In this document: positions 35,446 through 44,364 of the stretch, piece by piece
Layout: every line of letters starts with the position of its first letter
How positions within the stretch are numbered: position 1 is the first letter of the stretch
Source of the DNA: Solimonas terrae
GTDB taxonomy: Bacteria; Pseudomonadota; Gammaproteobacteria; Nevskiales; Nevskiaceae
Assembly (NCBI RefSeq): GCF_011067135.1
Contig: NZ_JAAMOW010000004.1
Location: forward strand, 186,001-250,000
Reading direction: 5' to 3'
Length of the DNA: 64,000 bases
Position numbers and translations under genes: made by a program
Notes under the pieces: generated by a model
Told to the model about the DNA's origin: nothing
What the model saw: only the letters and a program-made list of their open reading frames with translations
Databases searched by the model: none

Positions 35446-36393
35446 ATGCCGCAGCCGTATCCGCCGATCGAGCCGTACCAGACCCACCGCCTGCGTGTTT
35501 CCGAACTGCACGAGTTGTACGTCGAGGAAAGCGGCAACCCGGAAGGCGTTCCGGTGGTGTTTGTCCACGGCGGCCCCGGCGGCGGCACCGAGCCCTGGCA
35601 CCGGCAGTTCTTCAATCCGCAGAAATACCGCATCGTGCTGTTCGACCAGCGCGGGTGCGGCAAGTCGACGCCGCACGCCGAGCTGCGCGAGAACACGACC
35701 TGGGATCTGGTCGCCGACATGGAGCGCATTCGCGAACTGCTGCATATCCGGCAGTGGGTCGTGTTCGGCGGTTCCTGGGGTTCGACGCTGGGCCTGAGCT
35801 ATGCGCAGGCGCATCCGCAGGCCTGTCTGGCGCTGGTGCTGCGTGGCATCTTCCTGCTGCGCAAGGCCGAGATCGACTGGTTCTACCAGCAGGGTGCGAG
35901 CTGGATCTATCCCGATGCCTGGGAAGCCTACGAGGCGGCGATCCCGGCCGACGAACGCGGCGACTATGTCGGCGCCTACTACCAGCGCCTGACCAGCAAG
36001 GACGCCGCCACGCGAGCGGTCGCGGCCAAGGCCTGGAGCATCTGGGAGGGTTCGACCAGCAAGCTGTTTCCGAACCTCGACATGGTGACGCGCTTCGGCG
36101 AAAGCCAGTTCGCGGAAGCCTTTGCGCGCATCGAATGCCACTATTTCACGAACAAGGGTTTTTTCGAGCGCGACGATCAGTTGCTGGCCAACATCGACGC
36201 CGTGCGCCATATCCCGGCCGTGATCATCCAGGGTCGCTACGACGTGGTCTGCCCGATGCGCTCGGCCTGGGATCTGCACCGCGCGTGGCCGGAAGCGGCG
36301 TTCGAAGTGGTCGGTGATGCCGGCCATGCGGCAAGCGAGCCGGGCATTCTCGCCAAGCTCGTCGAATGGACGGATCGTTTCGCCAACGCTTGA
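35446..36393 (+). CDS. pip: Prolyl aminopeptidase (proline iminopeptidase)
   Basis: A 315-residue cytoplasmic alpha/beta hydrolase, clan SC family S33, removing N-terminal proline from peptides. HGGPGGG is the oxyanion motif, GGSWGSTLG carries the nucleophile serine, GRYDVVCP the aspartate and DAGHAASEP the histidine. FDQRGCGKSTPHAE is a family hallmark. Length is normal. Convergent with emrB. Confidence 0.95.
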   Translation: MPQPYPPIEPYQTHRLRVSELHELYVEESGNPEGVPVVFVHGGPGGGTEPWHRQFFNPQKYRIVLFDQRGCGKSTPHAELRENTTWDLVADMERIRELLHIRQWVVFGGSWGSTLGLSYAQAHPQACLALVLRGIFLLRKAEIDWFYQQGASWIYPDAWEAYEAAIPADERGDYVGAYYQRLTSKDAATRAVAAKAWSIWEGSTSKLFPNLDMVTRFGESQFAEAFARIECHYFTNKGFFERDDQLLANIDAVRHIPAVIIQGRYDVVCPMRSAWDLHRAWPEAAFEVVGDAGHAASEPGILAKLVEWTDRFANA

Positions 36394-36405
36394 GCGTGTC
36401 GCGCT

Positions 36406-37935
36406 TCAATCCATCACGACATGGTCGAATTCGTCCGGATCGCCGGGTTTTGCCGGTTTGATGCGGAACAGCAGCAGCAGCGGCAGTGCGAGCAGTACGC
36501 CCCAGGCCATCAGCTTGAAGTCGTCGATCAGCGCGATCATGCCGGCCTGACGCTGCACCTCGCTGACGATGCCGGCCAGCCCCATTGCCGAGTCGAGCCC
36601 GCCGCTGGCATTGATGTATTCGCGCAGCGCCGGGTTGTAGGCGTTGACGTGCTCGGTCAGGTACGCGTGATTGACCGAGGTCATGTGCGCCTCGTACGCG
36701 AACGCCAGTGCGATGCCGATGCTGCTGCCGACGTTGCGAAACAGACTGAACAACGAGGTGCCGTAACCGCGGTCGTGCGGCGCCAGCGTCGCGAAGGTGA
36801 CGGTCGACAGCGGGACGAAGGTCGTGCCGATGCCGAAACCCTGCAGCATGCCGGCAAAGATGATGTCCGACATCGGCTCGTCGAGCGTGAAGCCGGCCAT
36901 CCAGTACAGCGACACGGTGGTGCTGGACATGCCGATCAGCATCACCAGACGCGGATCGAGGTGGCGGCTCAGGCGGCCGACGCCGCGCATCGCGATCATG
37001 GTGCCGATGCCGCGCGGCGCGACCACCAGACCTGTCGTCAGCACTGGATAGTCGAGCAGGTTCTGCAGGAACGGCGGCAGCAGCGCCGAGGTCGCGAACA
37101 GAACGACGCCGACGATGCCGATCATCACCAGCCCGGCCGCAAAATTGCGATCGATGAACAGATGCAGCGGCAGAAAGGGTCTGGGCGTGGTCAGCTGATG
37201 GACGAGGAACAGGTAGAACGAGAACAGGGCGACGCCGGCCTCGATCACAATCTCCGGCGAGCCGAACCAGCCCTTGGTTTCCCCACGATCGAGCAGCAGC
37301 TGCAACGCGAACAACGCCACGCTCAGCAGCGCGAAGCCCAGCATGTCGAATCGGGTTTTCTTGATGCCGCTGTCAGGTACCAGCGACGTGCTCAAACCGA
37401 TGAACGTGAGAATCGCGACCGGCAGATTGATGAAGAACACCCAGCGCCAGTTGTAGACTTCGGTCAGCCAGCCGCCGAGCGTGGGACCGAGAATCGGACC
37501 CAGCGTCACCCCCATGCCCCATAACGCCATCGCCGATGCGTGTTCTTCGGGCGGATAGGTATCGAGCAGCACGGTTTGCGACAACGGCACCAGCGCGGCG
37601 CCGAACAAACCCTGCATCAGACGGAACGCCACCATTTCCGGCAGCGTCGTCGACAGGCCGCACAGCACCGATGCGATCGCAAATCCGGCAACCGAAATCA
37701 GGAACAGCCGTTTCATGCCGATGCGATCGGCAATCCAGCCGGTCGGCGTCATCGCGATCGCCGCCGCGATCGTGTACGAGGTCAGCACCCACGAGATCTG
37801 ATCCGGCGTGGCGCCGAGCGCGCCCTGCATGTGCGGCAGGGCGACGTTGGCGATCGTCGCATCGAGCGTCTGCATCAGGGTTGCGGCCATCACCGATGCG
37901 GTGATCAGGCCGCGCGCGGCAAGCTTGCTGCTCAC
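36406..37935 (-). CDS. emrB: EmrB-type MFS multidrug exporter (DHA2 family)
   Basis: A 509-residue inner-membrane proton-driven exporter with 14 predicted helices. Motif D1/A regions LDATIANVALPHMQGALG and GWIADRIGMKRLF and motif C GVTLGPILGPTLGGWL are intact. With the EmrA adaptor and a TolC-like channel (not in this window) it would pump hydrophobic compounds across both membranes. The GTG start overlaps the emrA stop by 3 bp, indicating coupling. Confidence 0.95.
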   Translation of the reverse strand: MSSKLAARGLITASVMAATLMQTLDATIANVALPHMQGALGATPDQISWVLTSYTIAAAIAMTPTGWIADRIGMKRLFLISVAGFAIASVLCGLSTTLPEMVAFRLMQGLFGAALVPLSQTVLLDTYPPEEHASAMALWGMGVTLGPILGPTLGGWLTEVYNWRWVFFINLPVAILTFIGLSTSLVPDSGIKKTRFDMLGFALLSVALFALQLLLDRGETKGWFGSPEIVIEAGVALFSFYLFLVHQLTTPRPFLPLHLFIDRNFAAGLVMIGIVGVVLFATSALLPPFLQNLLDYPVLTTGLVVAPRGIGTMIAMRGVGRLSRHLDPRLVMLIGMSSTTVSLYWMAGFTLDEPMSDIIFAGMLQGFGIGTTFVPLSTVTFATLAPHDRGYGTSLFSLFRNVGSSIGIALAFAYEAHMTSVNHAYLTEHVNAYNPALREYINASGGLDSAMGLAGIVSEVQRQAGMIALIDDFKLMAWGVLLALPLLLLFRIKPAKPGDPDEFDHVVMD

Positions 37936-39026
37936 TCCGCCGCCTGCGCGTCTTCCAGGCCGATCCACGACAGCATGCGATGCACGCCCCTGGCACGTGC
38001 CGCGCCGGTGTCGATGCTGATGTCCGCGCTCATGCCGGAGCGCAACGGCGGTTCGCCGTTCTGGTGATCGATGCGGATGCGCACCGGCACGCGCTGCACG
38101 ACCTTCACCCAGTTGCCGCTGGCGTTCTGCGGTGGCAGCAGCGAGAACTCGGCGCCGGTAGCCTGACCGATGCTGTCGACCACGCCCTGCCACCTGGTGT
38201 GCGAATAGGCATCGACGTCGATCTCGACCTTCTGGCCGGGCCGCACGCGCTCCAGCTGCGATTCCTTCAGGTTGGCCTCGACCCAGGGGCTTTCGGCGTC
38301 GACCACGCTCATCACCGGCAGGCCGGGCAGCACATAGCCGCCGACATCCGGCACCTTGCTGGCGACGCCATCGATCGGCGTGTGCACCGCGGTGCGCGCA
38401 AGATCGAGCCGGGCCTTGTCGAGCGTGGCCAGCGCGGCCTTGTAGGTCGGGTGGTCCTTGGTCGCGATCTCCGGATCGCCGCCGAGCTGCGCGCGGACTT
38501 CACCGACCTCGTGCCGGGCTGCATTGATGTCGCTGCGCGCCACGTCGAGCGCGTTCCTGGCGGCGTCGAGCGTCGATTTCGAACTGGCGCCGACCGCCTG
38601 CAGCGCCTTGGCGCGCCGGTAGTCGGTCTCGCGGAACGTCAGGTCTGCCTGTGCCGACCACAGCGCGGCCTGCTTCTGCGCATAAGTCGCCTTCAATGAT
38701 TCGACCTGCGCGCTGGCCTGCAGCAGTGCTGCCTCGGCCTGCTGCACGGCGACCTGATACGGCGCCGGATCGATGCGGAACAGTACATCGCCCGCCTTCA
38801 CGTGCTGATTCTCGCTGACGTCGATCTCCGCGACCTTGCCGTCGACATCGGCGCTGACATTGACCATGTTCGCCTTCACGTAGGCGTTGTCTGTCGAGAC
38901 ATAGCGGCCGCCGAAGATGTAGACGTACAGCACCGCTGCGATCGCCACGGCGAAGCCGGCGACGAACAGGATGCGACGCACGCGTTGCCGTTGGGGGGAG
39001 ACGGCGGACTCGGACTGTTCTGACAT
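37932..39026 (-). CDS. emrA: EmrA-type membrane fusion protein (HlyD family)
   Basis: A 364-residue periplasmic adaptor. One N-terminal membrane helix (about 20-42) is followed by GGRYVSTDNAYVKANMVNVSA, the family opening, then lipoyl half-motifs flanking a long coiled-coil hairpin (about 95-200) and a beta-barrel domain. It joins EmrB to an outer-membrane channel. It starts 4 bp after the marR stop. A TTG at 39062 would overlap marR and is less likely. Confidence 0.93.
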   Translation of the reverse strand: MSEQSESAVSPQRQRVRRILFVAGFAVAIAAVLYVYIFGGRYVSTDNAYVKANMVNVSADVDGKVAEIDVSENQHVKAGDVLFRIDPAPYQVAVQQAEAALLQASAQVESLKATYAQKQAALWSAQADLTFRETDYRRAKALQAVGASSKSTLDAARNALDVARSDINAARHEVGEVRAQLGGDPEIATKDHPTYKAALATLDKARLDLARTAVHTPIDGVASKVPDVGGYVLPGLPVMSVVDAESPWVEANLKESQLERVRPGQKVEIDVDAYSHTRWQGVVDSIGQATGAEFSLLPPQNASGNWVKVVQRVPVRIRIDHQNGEPPLRSGMSADISIDTGAARARGVHRMLSWIGLEDAQAAE

Positions 39027-39030
39027 CGGA

Positions 39031-39483
39031 CTATCCACGGCCGGAACTGCAGTCGCCGGCAAGATTCAGTTTCATGCGGGTCAAGAGGCTGTCGAGCTGG
39101 TCGCGCTCTGCTTTCGACAAGCCGCTCAGTGCGTGCTCGCGGGCCTGTGCGGCGATCTTCCAGACCTCGGACAGGATCGGATCGGCCTTGTCGGTCAGGA
39201 ACAGGCGGAACGCGCGCCGGTCGTCCTCGTGCACTTCGCGCCGGACCCAACCCGCGCGCTGCAGGCGGTCGATCAGCTGGGTCACGGTGACCGGATGGAC
39301 CTCGAGCATCTCGGCCAGCGCAACCTGCGAAATGCCCGGTTGCTTGGAGAGGCGTGCAAGCGCGCTCATCTGCGCCTGCGTCAGCTTGAGATGTTCGGCA
39401 CGGCGGCCGAAATCGGCGCGCAGCAGGCGGCCGACTTCCATCAGCAGCGAGCTCGTGGTGGTGGGCGGCGGGGGTGTCTTCAT
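39031..39483 (-). CDS. MarR family regulator of the emrAB operon
   Basis: A 150-residue winged-helix repressor. The HTH segment (GISQVALAEMLEVHPVTVTQLIDRL) and wing (VRREVHEDDRRAFRLFLT) are typical. As first gene of marR-emrA-emrB it probably represses its own operon until a drug-like ligand binds, as EmrR does. A palindromic AGTATACT lies directly upstream. Confidence 0.92.
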   Translation of the reverse strand: MKTPPPPTTTSSLLMEVGRLLRADFGRRAEHLKLTQAQMSALARLSKQPGISQVALAEMLEVHPVTVTQLIDRLQRAGWVRREVHEDDRRAFRLFLTDKADPILSEVWKIAAQAREHALSGLSKAERDQLDSLLTRMKLNLAGDCSSGRG

Positions 39484-39512
39484 TTAATAAGTATACTAAC
39501 TATTAGGCCGCA
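39484..39512 (-). promoter_or_regulatory. marR promoter/operator with -10 box next to the start codon
   Basis: On the minus strand a TATACT -10 box (39490-39495) ends 6 bases before the ATG, so the mRNA would be leaderless or nearly so; no Shine-Dalgarno is seen. The box is half of the palindrome AGTATACT (39490-39497) in an unusually A/T-rich patch, a likely MarR site for autorepression. Confidence 0.45.
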
Positions 39513-39531
39513 AATGAAGTCCCGCTTTCGA

Positions 39532-39999
39532 TCAGGGCAGGCGCACCCCTTCGTCCTTCTTGACCGCTTCGAGCACCAGGCTGGAACGCACATCCTTGAC
39601 GCCCGGCAAACCGATCAGCACCTTCATCGAGAACTCGGCGAAGGCCTGCAGGTCGGCGACGGCGACGTGCAGCAGATAGTCGAGGTCGCCGGTCATCACG
39701 TAGCAGGCGCGGACCTGCGCGAGTTTCTGCACCGCATCCTGGAACGCGACCGTGGTTTCCTTGGACTGGCGTTCGATGCTGACGCGCACGAAAGCCTCGA
39801 CCTGCTGGCCGAGCGCCTGCGGATCGAGCAGCGCCGCGTAGCGCGCAATCACCCCGCTGTCTTCGAGCTTCTTGACCCGTCGCTGGCAGGCGGTTGCCGA
39901 CAAGGCAACGCGATTGGCGAGCTCGACGATCGCGAGGCGGCCGTCCTTCTGCAGTTCGCGAAGGATGCGCAGATCGGTGCGATCGAGATCGTTCATCAT
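39532..39999 (-). CDS. Lrp/AsnC family transcriptional regulator
   Basis: A 155-residue regulator with an N-terminal HTH (RLAIVELANRVALSATACQRRVKKL) and a C-terminal RAM ligand domain. GGAGG lies 4 bases before ATG 39999 and 7 bases before a second ATG at 39996, which may be the true start. It is divergent from phhA with 130 bp between, so it probably senses an amino acid and controls the phenylalanine/tyrosine operon; regulation of phh-hmg genes by Lrp-type or PhhR proteins is known elsewhere, but this link is inferred. Confidence 0.92.
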   Translation of the reverse strand: MMNDLDRTDLRILRELQKDGRLAIVELANRVALSATACQRRVKKLEDSGVIARYAALLDPQALGQQVEAFVRVSIERQSKETTVAFQDAVQKLAQVRACYVMTGDLDYLLHVAVADLQAFAEFSMKVLIGLPGVKDVRSSLVLEAVKKDEGVRLP

Positions 40000-40129
40000 G
40001 AATCCTCCAATTATTCGTTGTTCAGTAGTGATTATCATCACCATGAGCCGAAAGTACGACAATAAATGCAGCCATTCTCCGCTTCCGACGGCGTAAAGTG
40101 CAGCAAAGGCCGTGAGCCGAGGAGATTCC

Positions 40130-40987
40130 ATGTACGGCGCCCATACCGACAACAGCCTGCGCGGCGACTACAGCCGCGCGAAAGCCGACTTCACCGTCGA
40201 TCAGCGGGACCACGCCTACAGCGAGGCCGACCATGCGCTGTGGCGGCGGCTGTACACGCGACAGGCGCAATTGCTGCAGTCCTGCGCCTGTCGCGAATTC
40301 CGCGACGGGCTCGCGCGGATGGACGCCGCCGACGGCGTGCCGGAGCTGGAGTCCGTCAACGCGCGTCTGGAGCCGGTCAGCGGTTGGCGTCTGGTCGCCG
40401 TGCCCGGCTTCATTCCGGACGAACAGTTTTTCCGTCATCTTGCCGCGCGCCGCTTCCCGGTCACGGTGTGGTTGCGCAAGCCCGAAGAGTTCGACTACCT
40501 GGTCGAGCCCGACATCTTTCACGACTTCTTCGGCCACGTGCCGATGTTTTTCGATTCGCGTTTCGCCGATTACGCGCAGCGTTACGGCGAACAGGCGCTG
40601 CGCCTGCTCGAGCGCGGCGCACTGCCGCTGCTGGCGCGGCTGTACTGGTACACGGTGGAGTTCGGCCTGATCGACGGCGATGAAGGTTTGCGGGTCTACG
40701 GCGCCGGCATCCTGTCGTCCGGTGGCGAGACGCCGTACGCGATCGAGAGCGCCGACCCGGTACGGCCGCGCTTCGAACTCGCACGCTGCATGCGTACCGA
40801 ATACCGCATCGACAGCTTCCAGAAGACCTATTTCGTCGTGCGCTCGCTGGATGAACTGGCCGACGTCATGACGCGTGACCTGTCATCGCTGGTCGATATC
40901 CTGCAGGCGCAGCCGACACTCGCCGCCGGGCGCCTGTACGCCGGTGACGAAGCGGTGCCGCCGCGCAGCGGGCAGCTGGCCGCATAA
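40130..40987 (+). CDS. phhA: Phenylalanine 4-monooxygenase
   Basis: A 285-residue iron- and tetrahydropterin-dependent enzyme converting phenylalanine to tyrosine. The 2-His-1-Glu iron site is H131 and H136 (FHDFFGHVP) and E177 (YTVEFGL). Length is that of bacterial PhhA. GAGGAG precedes ATG 40130. It opens a catabolic operon. The pterin-recycling partner phhB is not in the window. Confidence 0.96.
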   Translation: MYGAHTDNSLRGDYSRAKADFTVDQRDHAYSEADHALWRRLYTRQAQLLQSCACREFRDGLARMDAADGVPELESVNARLEPVSGWRLVAVPGFIPDEQFFRHLAARRFPVTVWLRKPEEFDYLVEPDIFHDFFGHVPMFFDSRFADYAQRYGEQALRLLERGALPLLARLYWYTVEFGLIDGDEGLRVYGAGILSSGGETPYAIESADPVRPRFELARCMRTEYRIDSFQKTYFVVRSLDELADVMTRDLSSLVDILQAQPTLAAGRLYAGDEAVPPRSGQLAA

Positions 40988-41071
40988 AGACGCAATTCGC
41001 CATTTTCGCGTGCGCGCGGGAATCCAGCCGGCCGTCTACGGTCGGAGTTTCAAGCTGACGAGGACGCTGCA

Positions 41072-42166
41072 ATGAACAAGGACATCACCCACAATCCGCT
41101 GGCCACCGACGGTTTCGAATTCGTCGAATTCACCGCGCCCGGCGCCGAAGGCATCGCGCAACTGCACCGTCTGTTCGAGATGATGGGCTTCACGGCCGTC
41201 GCCCGGCATCGCCGCAAGGATGTCACGCTGTTTCGCCAGAACGACATCAACTTTCTGGTCAACGCGACGCCGTACACGCATTTCCAGCAGTTCGCGCACA
41301 CCCACGGGCCGTCGGCCTGCGCGATGGGCTGGCGCGTGGCCGATGCGCCGGCGGCGCACGCCTATGCGATCGCGCAGGGTGCGGTCGCGTTCGACACCAG
41401 GCCGGGCTTCATGGAACTGAACCTGCCGGCCGTCTACGGCATCGGCAACAGCGTGCTCTATTTCGTCGATCGCTACGACCGCACTGCCGGTGCGCAGGCC
41501 GGCGCCGAACATTCGATCTATGACGTCGACTTCCGTTTCTTCGACGGTGTCGAGCACCGGCCGGCCGGCGTTGGTCTCGACGTCATCGATCACCTGACGC
41601 ACAACGTGTCGCGCGGCAACATGCAGACCTGGGGCGGCTTCTACGAGCGCATCGCCAATTTCCGCGAGATCCGCTACTTCGATATCGAAGGCAAGCAGAC
41701 CGGCCTGGTGTCGCGGGCGATGACCTCGCCGTGCGGCAAGATCCGCATCCCGATCAACGAGTCCTCGGACGACAAGTCGCAGATCGAGGAATTCATCCGC
41801 GAGTACCGTGGCGAAGGCATCCAGCACATTGCACTGTCGACCCGCGATATCTACACGACGGTCGAAGCCCTGCGCGCGCGTGGCGTGCAGTTCATGGACA
41901 CGCCGGAAACCTACTATGCGCGCGTCGATGCCCGCGTGCCGGATCACGGCGAGCCGCTCGCGCGACTGCAGGAGCTGAGCATCCTGATCGACGGCGCCCC
42001 GGTGGAAGGCATCCTGCTGCAGATCTTCACGAGCACCGTGATCGGTCCGATCTTCTTCGAGATCATCCAACGCAAGGGCAACGAAGGTTTCGGCGAGGGC
42101 AACTTCAAGGCCTTGTTCGAGAGCATCGAAGAAGACCAGATCCGTCGCGGCGTGCTCGCCGCATAA
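41072..42166 (+). CDS. hppD: 4-hydroxyphenylpyruvate dioxygenase
   Basis: A 364-residue Fe(II) enzyme turning 4-hydroxyphenylpyruvate into homogentisate. The iron ligands are H174 (IDHLTHNV), H252 (GIQHIAL) and E330 (FFEIIQRKG), and the C-terminal GFGEGNFKALFESIE is the family ending. GAGG lies about 9 bases before the ATG. It is 84 bp after phhA and 9 bp before hmgA. Confidence 0.97.
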   Translation: MNKDITHNPLATDGFEFVEFTAPGAEGIAQLHRLFEMMGFTAVARHRRKDVTLFRQNDINFLVNATPYTHFQQFAHTHGPSACAMGWRVADAPAAHAYAIAQGAVAFDTRPGFMELNLPAVYGIGNSVLYFVDRYDRTAGAQAGAEHSIYDVDFRFFDGVEHRPAGVGLDVIDHLTHNVSRGNMQTWGGFYERIANFREIRYFDIEGKQTGLVSRAMTSPCGKIRIPINESSDDKSQIEEFIREYRGEGIQHIALSTRDIYTTVEALRARGVQFMDTPETYYARVDARVPDHGEPLARLQELSILIDGAPVEGILLQIFTSTVIGPIFFEIIQRKGNEGFGEGNFKALFESIEEDQIRRGVLAA

Positions 42167-42175
42167 GGACACGCG

Positions 42176-43315
42176 ATGTCGCACAAGTGGATATACCGGC
42201 CGGTCGTCGAAGGTCTGGCCTCGCGACAGGCGCACGCCGACCTGCCGGCCGGCCACGTCGAACGCGAACTCGGCAAGGAGGGCTTTTTCGGCCCGGCCAC
42301 GCACATGATCCATCCGCGTCCGCCGACCGGCTGGACGAACTGGGAAGGCCCGCTGCGGCCGCGCGCCTTCGACCTCGCAAGACTGGGCGCGTCCGACTCG
42401 CCCTGGGATGCGCACGACATTCTCCACAACGACAAGCTGCGTACGCGCTGGTGGGTCTGCGCGCGGTCGATGGAGGCCCTGGTGCGCAACGCCGACGGTG
42501 ACGAGCTGCTATTCGTGCACGCCGGCAGCGCCGAACTGTTCTGCGACTACGGGCATCTGACGATCGCGGCCGGCGACTATGTGATGCTGCCGCGCGGCAC
42601 GATGTGGCGGATCGAGGTGGCGGCGTCGGTCGCGCTGCTGTTGATCGAGGCGACGGGTTCGCACTATCAGTTGCCGGACAAGGGCATGGTCGGCGAGCAC
42701 GCGATCTTCGATCCGGCGATGCTCGACTATCCGCGTCTCGACGATGCGTTTCGCGCGCAGGCAGCGACCGGCGGCGAATGGCGCGTGCGAATCAAGCGCC
42801 GGCAGCAGATCTCGACGGTGACGTATCCATACAACCCGCTCGACGCAGTCGGCTGGCACGGCACGCTGCTGCCGGTGCGCATCAACGTCAGGGACATTCG
42901 CCCGCTGATGTCGCATCGCTACCATCTGCCGCCGAGCGCGCACACGACCTTCGTGTCGCAGCGCTTCGTCGTCTGCACTTTCGTGCCGCGACCGTTCGAG
43001 ACCGATCCGGGTGCGATCAAGGTTCCGTTCTTTCACAACAACGACGATTTCGACGAAGTGATCTTCTATCACGCCGGCGACTTCTTCTCGCGCGACAACA
43101 TCCATCCGGGCATGGTCACGTTGCATCCCTGCGGATTCACGCACGGTCCGCATCCGAAGGCACTCGGCAAGATGCTGACACAGACCAGGGCGGCGACCGA
43201 TGAGTACGCGGTGATGATCGATGCACGCGACGCGCTCGATGTCGGCGCCGATGCGTCAGGTGTCGAGTGGGCCGACTATCACCGTTCCTGGAACAGCACC
43301 GAGACGCCGGCATGA
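42176..43315 (+). CDS. hmgA: Homogentisate 1,2-dioxygenase (short form)
   Basis: A 379-residue cupin enzyme opening the homogentisate ring to maleylacetoacetate. The iron region contains FDEVIFYHAGDFFSR and HPCGFTHGPHP. It is about 50 residues shorter than the human and Pseudomonas forms and belongs to the shorter bacterial branch; no key motif looks missing. AAGGA lies 8 bases before ATG 42176. The stop overlaps fahA by 4 bp. Confidence 0.95.
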   Translation: MSHKWIYRPVVEGLASRQAHADLPAGHVERELGKEGFFGPATHMIHPRPPTGWTNWEGPLRPRAFDLARLGASDSPWDAHDILHNDKLRTRWWVCARSMEALVRNADGDELLFVHAGSAELFCDYGHLTIAAGDYVMLPRGTMWRIEVAASVALLLIEATGSHYQLPDKGMVGEHAIFDPAMLDYPRLDDAFRAQAATGGEWRVRIKRRQQISTVTYPYNPLDAVGWHGTLLPVRINVRDIRPLMSHRYHLPPSAHTTFVSQRFVVCTFVPRPFETDPGAIKVPFFHNNDDFDEVIFYHAGDFFSRDNIHPGMVTLHPCGFTHGPHPKALGKMLTQTRAATDEYAVMIDARDALDVGADASGVEWADYHRSWNSTETPA

Positions 43316-44331
43316 AGCTCGCGACACTGAAGGACGGCACGCGCGACGGTGCACTGGTCGTTGTCTCCCGCGATCTCGGGCGCTGCATCAAGGTGCCGCA
43401 GCTCGCGCGCAACCTGCAGGGCGCGCTCGATCGTTGGCGGCACGTCGCGCCCGGTCTGGCCGAAATCAGCGACGCCCTGAATCTCGGCAGCCTCGATGCC
43501 GAGGCGCAGGCATTCGACGCCGGACAATGCCATTCGCCATTGCCGCGCGCCTACCAGTGGGCGGACGGCTCGGCCTACGTGAATCACGTCGAACTGGTGC
43601 GCAAGGCGCGTGGCGCGGAAATGCCGGCGAGCTTCTGGACCGATCCGCTGATGTATCAGGGCGGCAGCGACAGCTTTCTCGATCCCTGCGGCGACATCGT
43701 CGCGGTCAGCGAGGAACACGGCATCGACTTCGAGGCCGAGATCGCGGTCATCACCGACGACGTGCCGATGGCGGTTTCCAGTGAAATCGCAGGCGATCAC
43801 ATCCGCCTGCTGCTGCTGGTCAACGATGTCTCGCTGCGCAATCTGATCCCGAACGAGCTGGCGAAGGGCTTCGGTTTTTTCCAGGCCAAGCCCTCGTCGG
43901 CATTTTCGCCGTGCGCGATCACGCCCGACGAACTCGGCGATGCCTGGCAGTCGGCGCGCGTGCATCGGCCGCTGCTTTCGTTCGTCAACGGCGAGGCTTT
44001 CGGCAAGCCGGACGCCGGCGTCGACATGACCTTCGATTTCGGCCAGCTCGTCGCGCATGCGGCGCGGACGCGACCGCTGGTCGCCGGCAGCATCATCGGC
44101 TCCGGCACGGTCTCGAATCGCGGCGCCGACGGTGGTCCCGGCAAGGCCATACGCGATGGCGGCCTCGGCTATTCCTGCCTGGCCGAAATGCGCACGGTCG
44201 AGACCATCGTCGATGGCAAGCCGCGCAGCCCGTTTCTGAAGTTCGGTGATCGCGTGCGCATCGAGATGCGCGATGCCGGCAACCAATCCCTGTTCGGCGC
44301 GATCGATCAGATCGTGCGGCCGCTGCGCTAA
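43312..44331 (+). CDS. fahA: Fumarylacetoacetate hydrolase (fumarylacetoacetase)
   Basis: A 339-residue metal-dependent hydrolase splitting fumarylacetoacetate into fumarate and acetoacetate. The metal site is in the segment GIDFEAEIAVITDDVP, and GSGTVSNRGADGGPGKA resembles the FAH C-terminal loop. It overlaps hmgA by 4 bp (ATGA), so translation is coupled. Confidence 0.95.
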   Translation: MKLATLKDGTRDGALVVVSRDLGRCIKVPQLARNLQGALDRWRHVAPGLAEISDALNLGSLDAEAQAFDAGQCHSPLPRAYQWADGSAYVNHVELVRKARGAEMPASFWTDPLMYQGGSDSFLDPCGDIVAVSEEHGIDFEAEIAVITDDVPMAVSSEIAGDHIRLLLLVNDVSLRNLIPNELAKGFGFFQAKPSSAFSPCAITPDELGDAWQSARVHRPLLSFVNGEAFGKPDAGVDMTFDFGQLVAHAARTRPLVAGSIIGSGTVSNRGADGGPGKAIRDGGLGYSCLAEMRTVETIVDGKPRSPFLKFGDRVRIEMRDAGNQSLFGAIDQIVRPLR

Positions 44332-44364
44332 GCTGCGACGCCCACAAGCGCGGGAGCGAGCGGC

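Noticed and set aside
40020-40060. Fur-box-like A/T-rich patch upstream of phhA
   Set aside because: Only a partial match in one half; the divergent Lrp gene gives a simpler reason for a regulatory site here.
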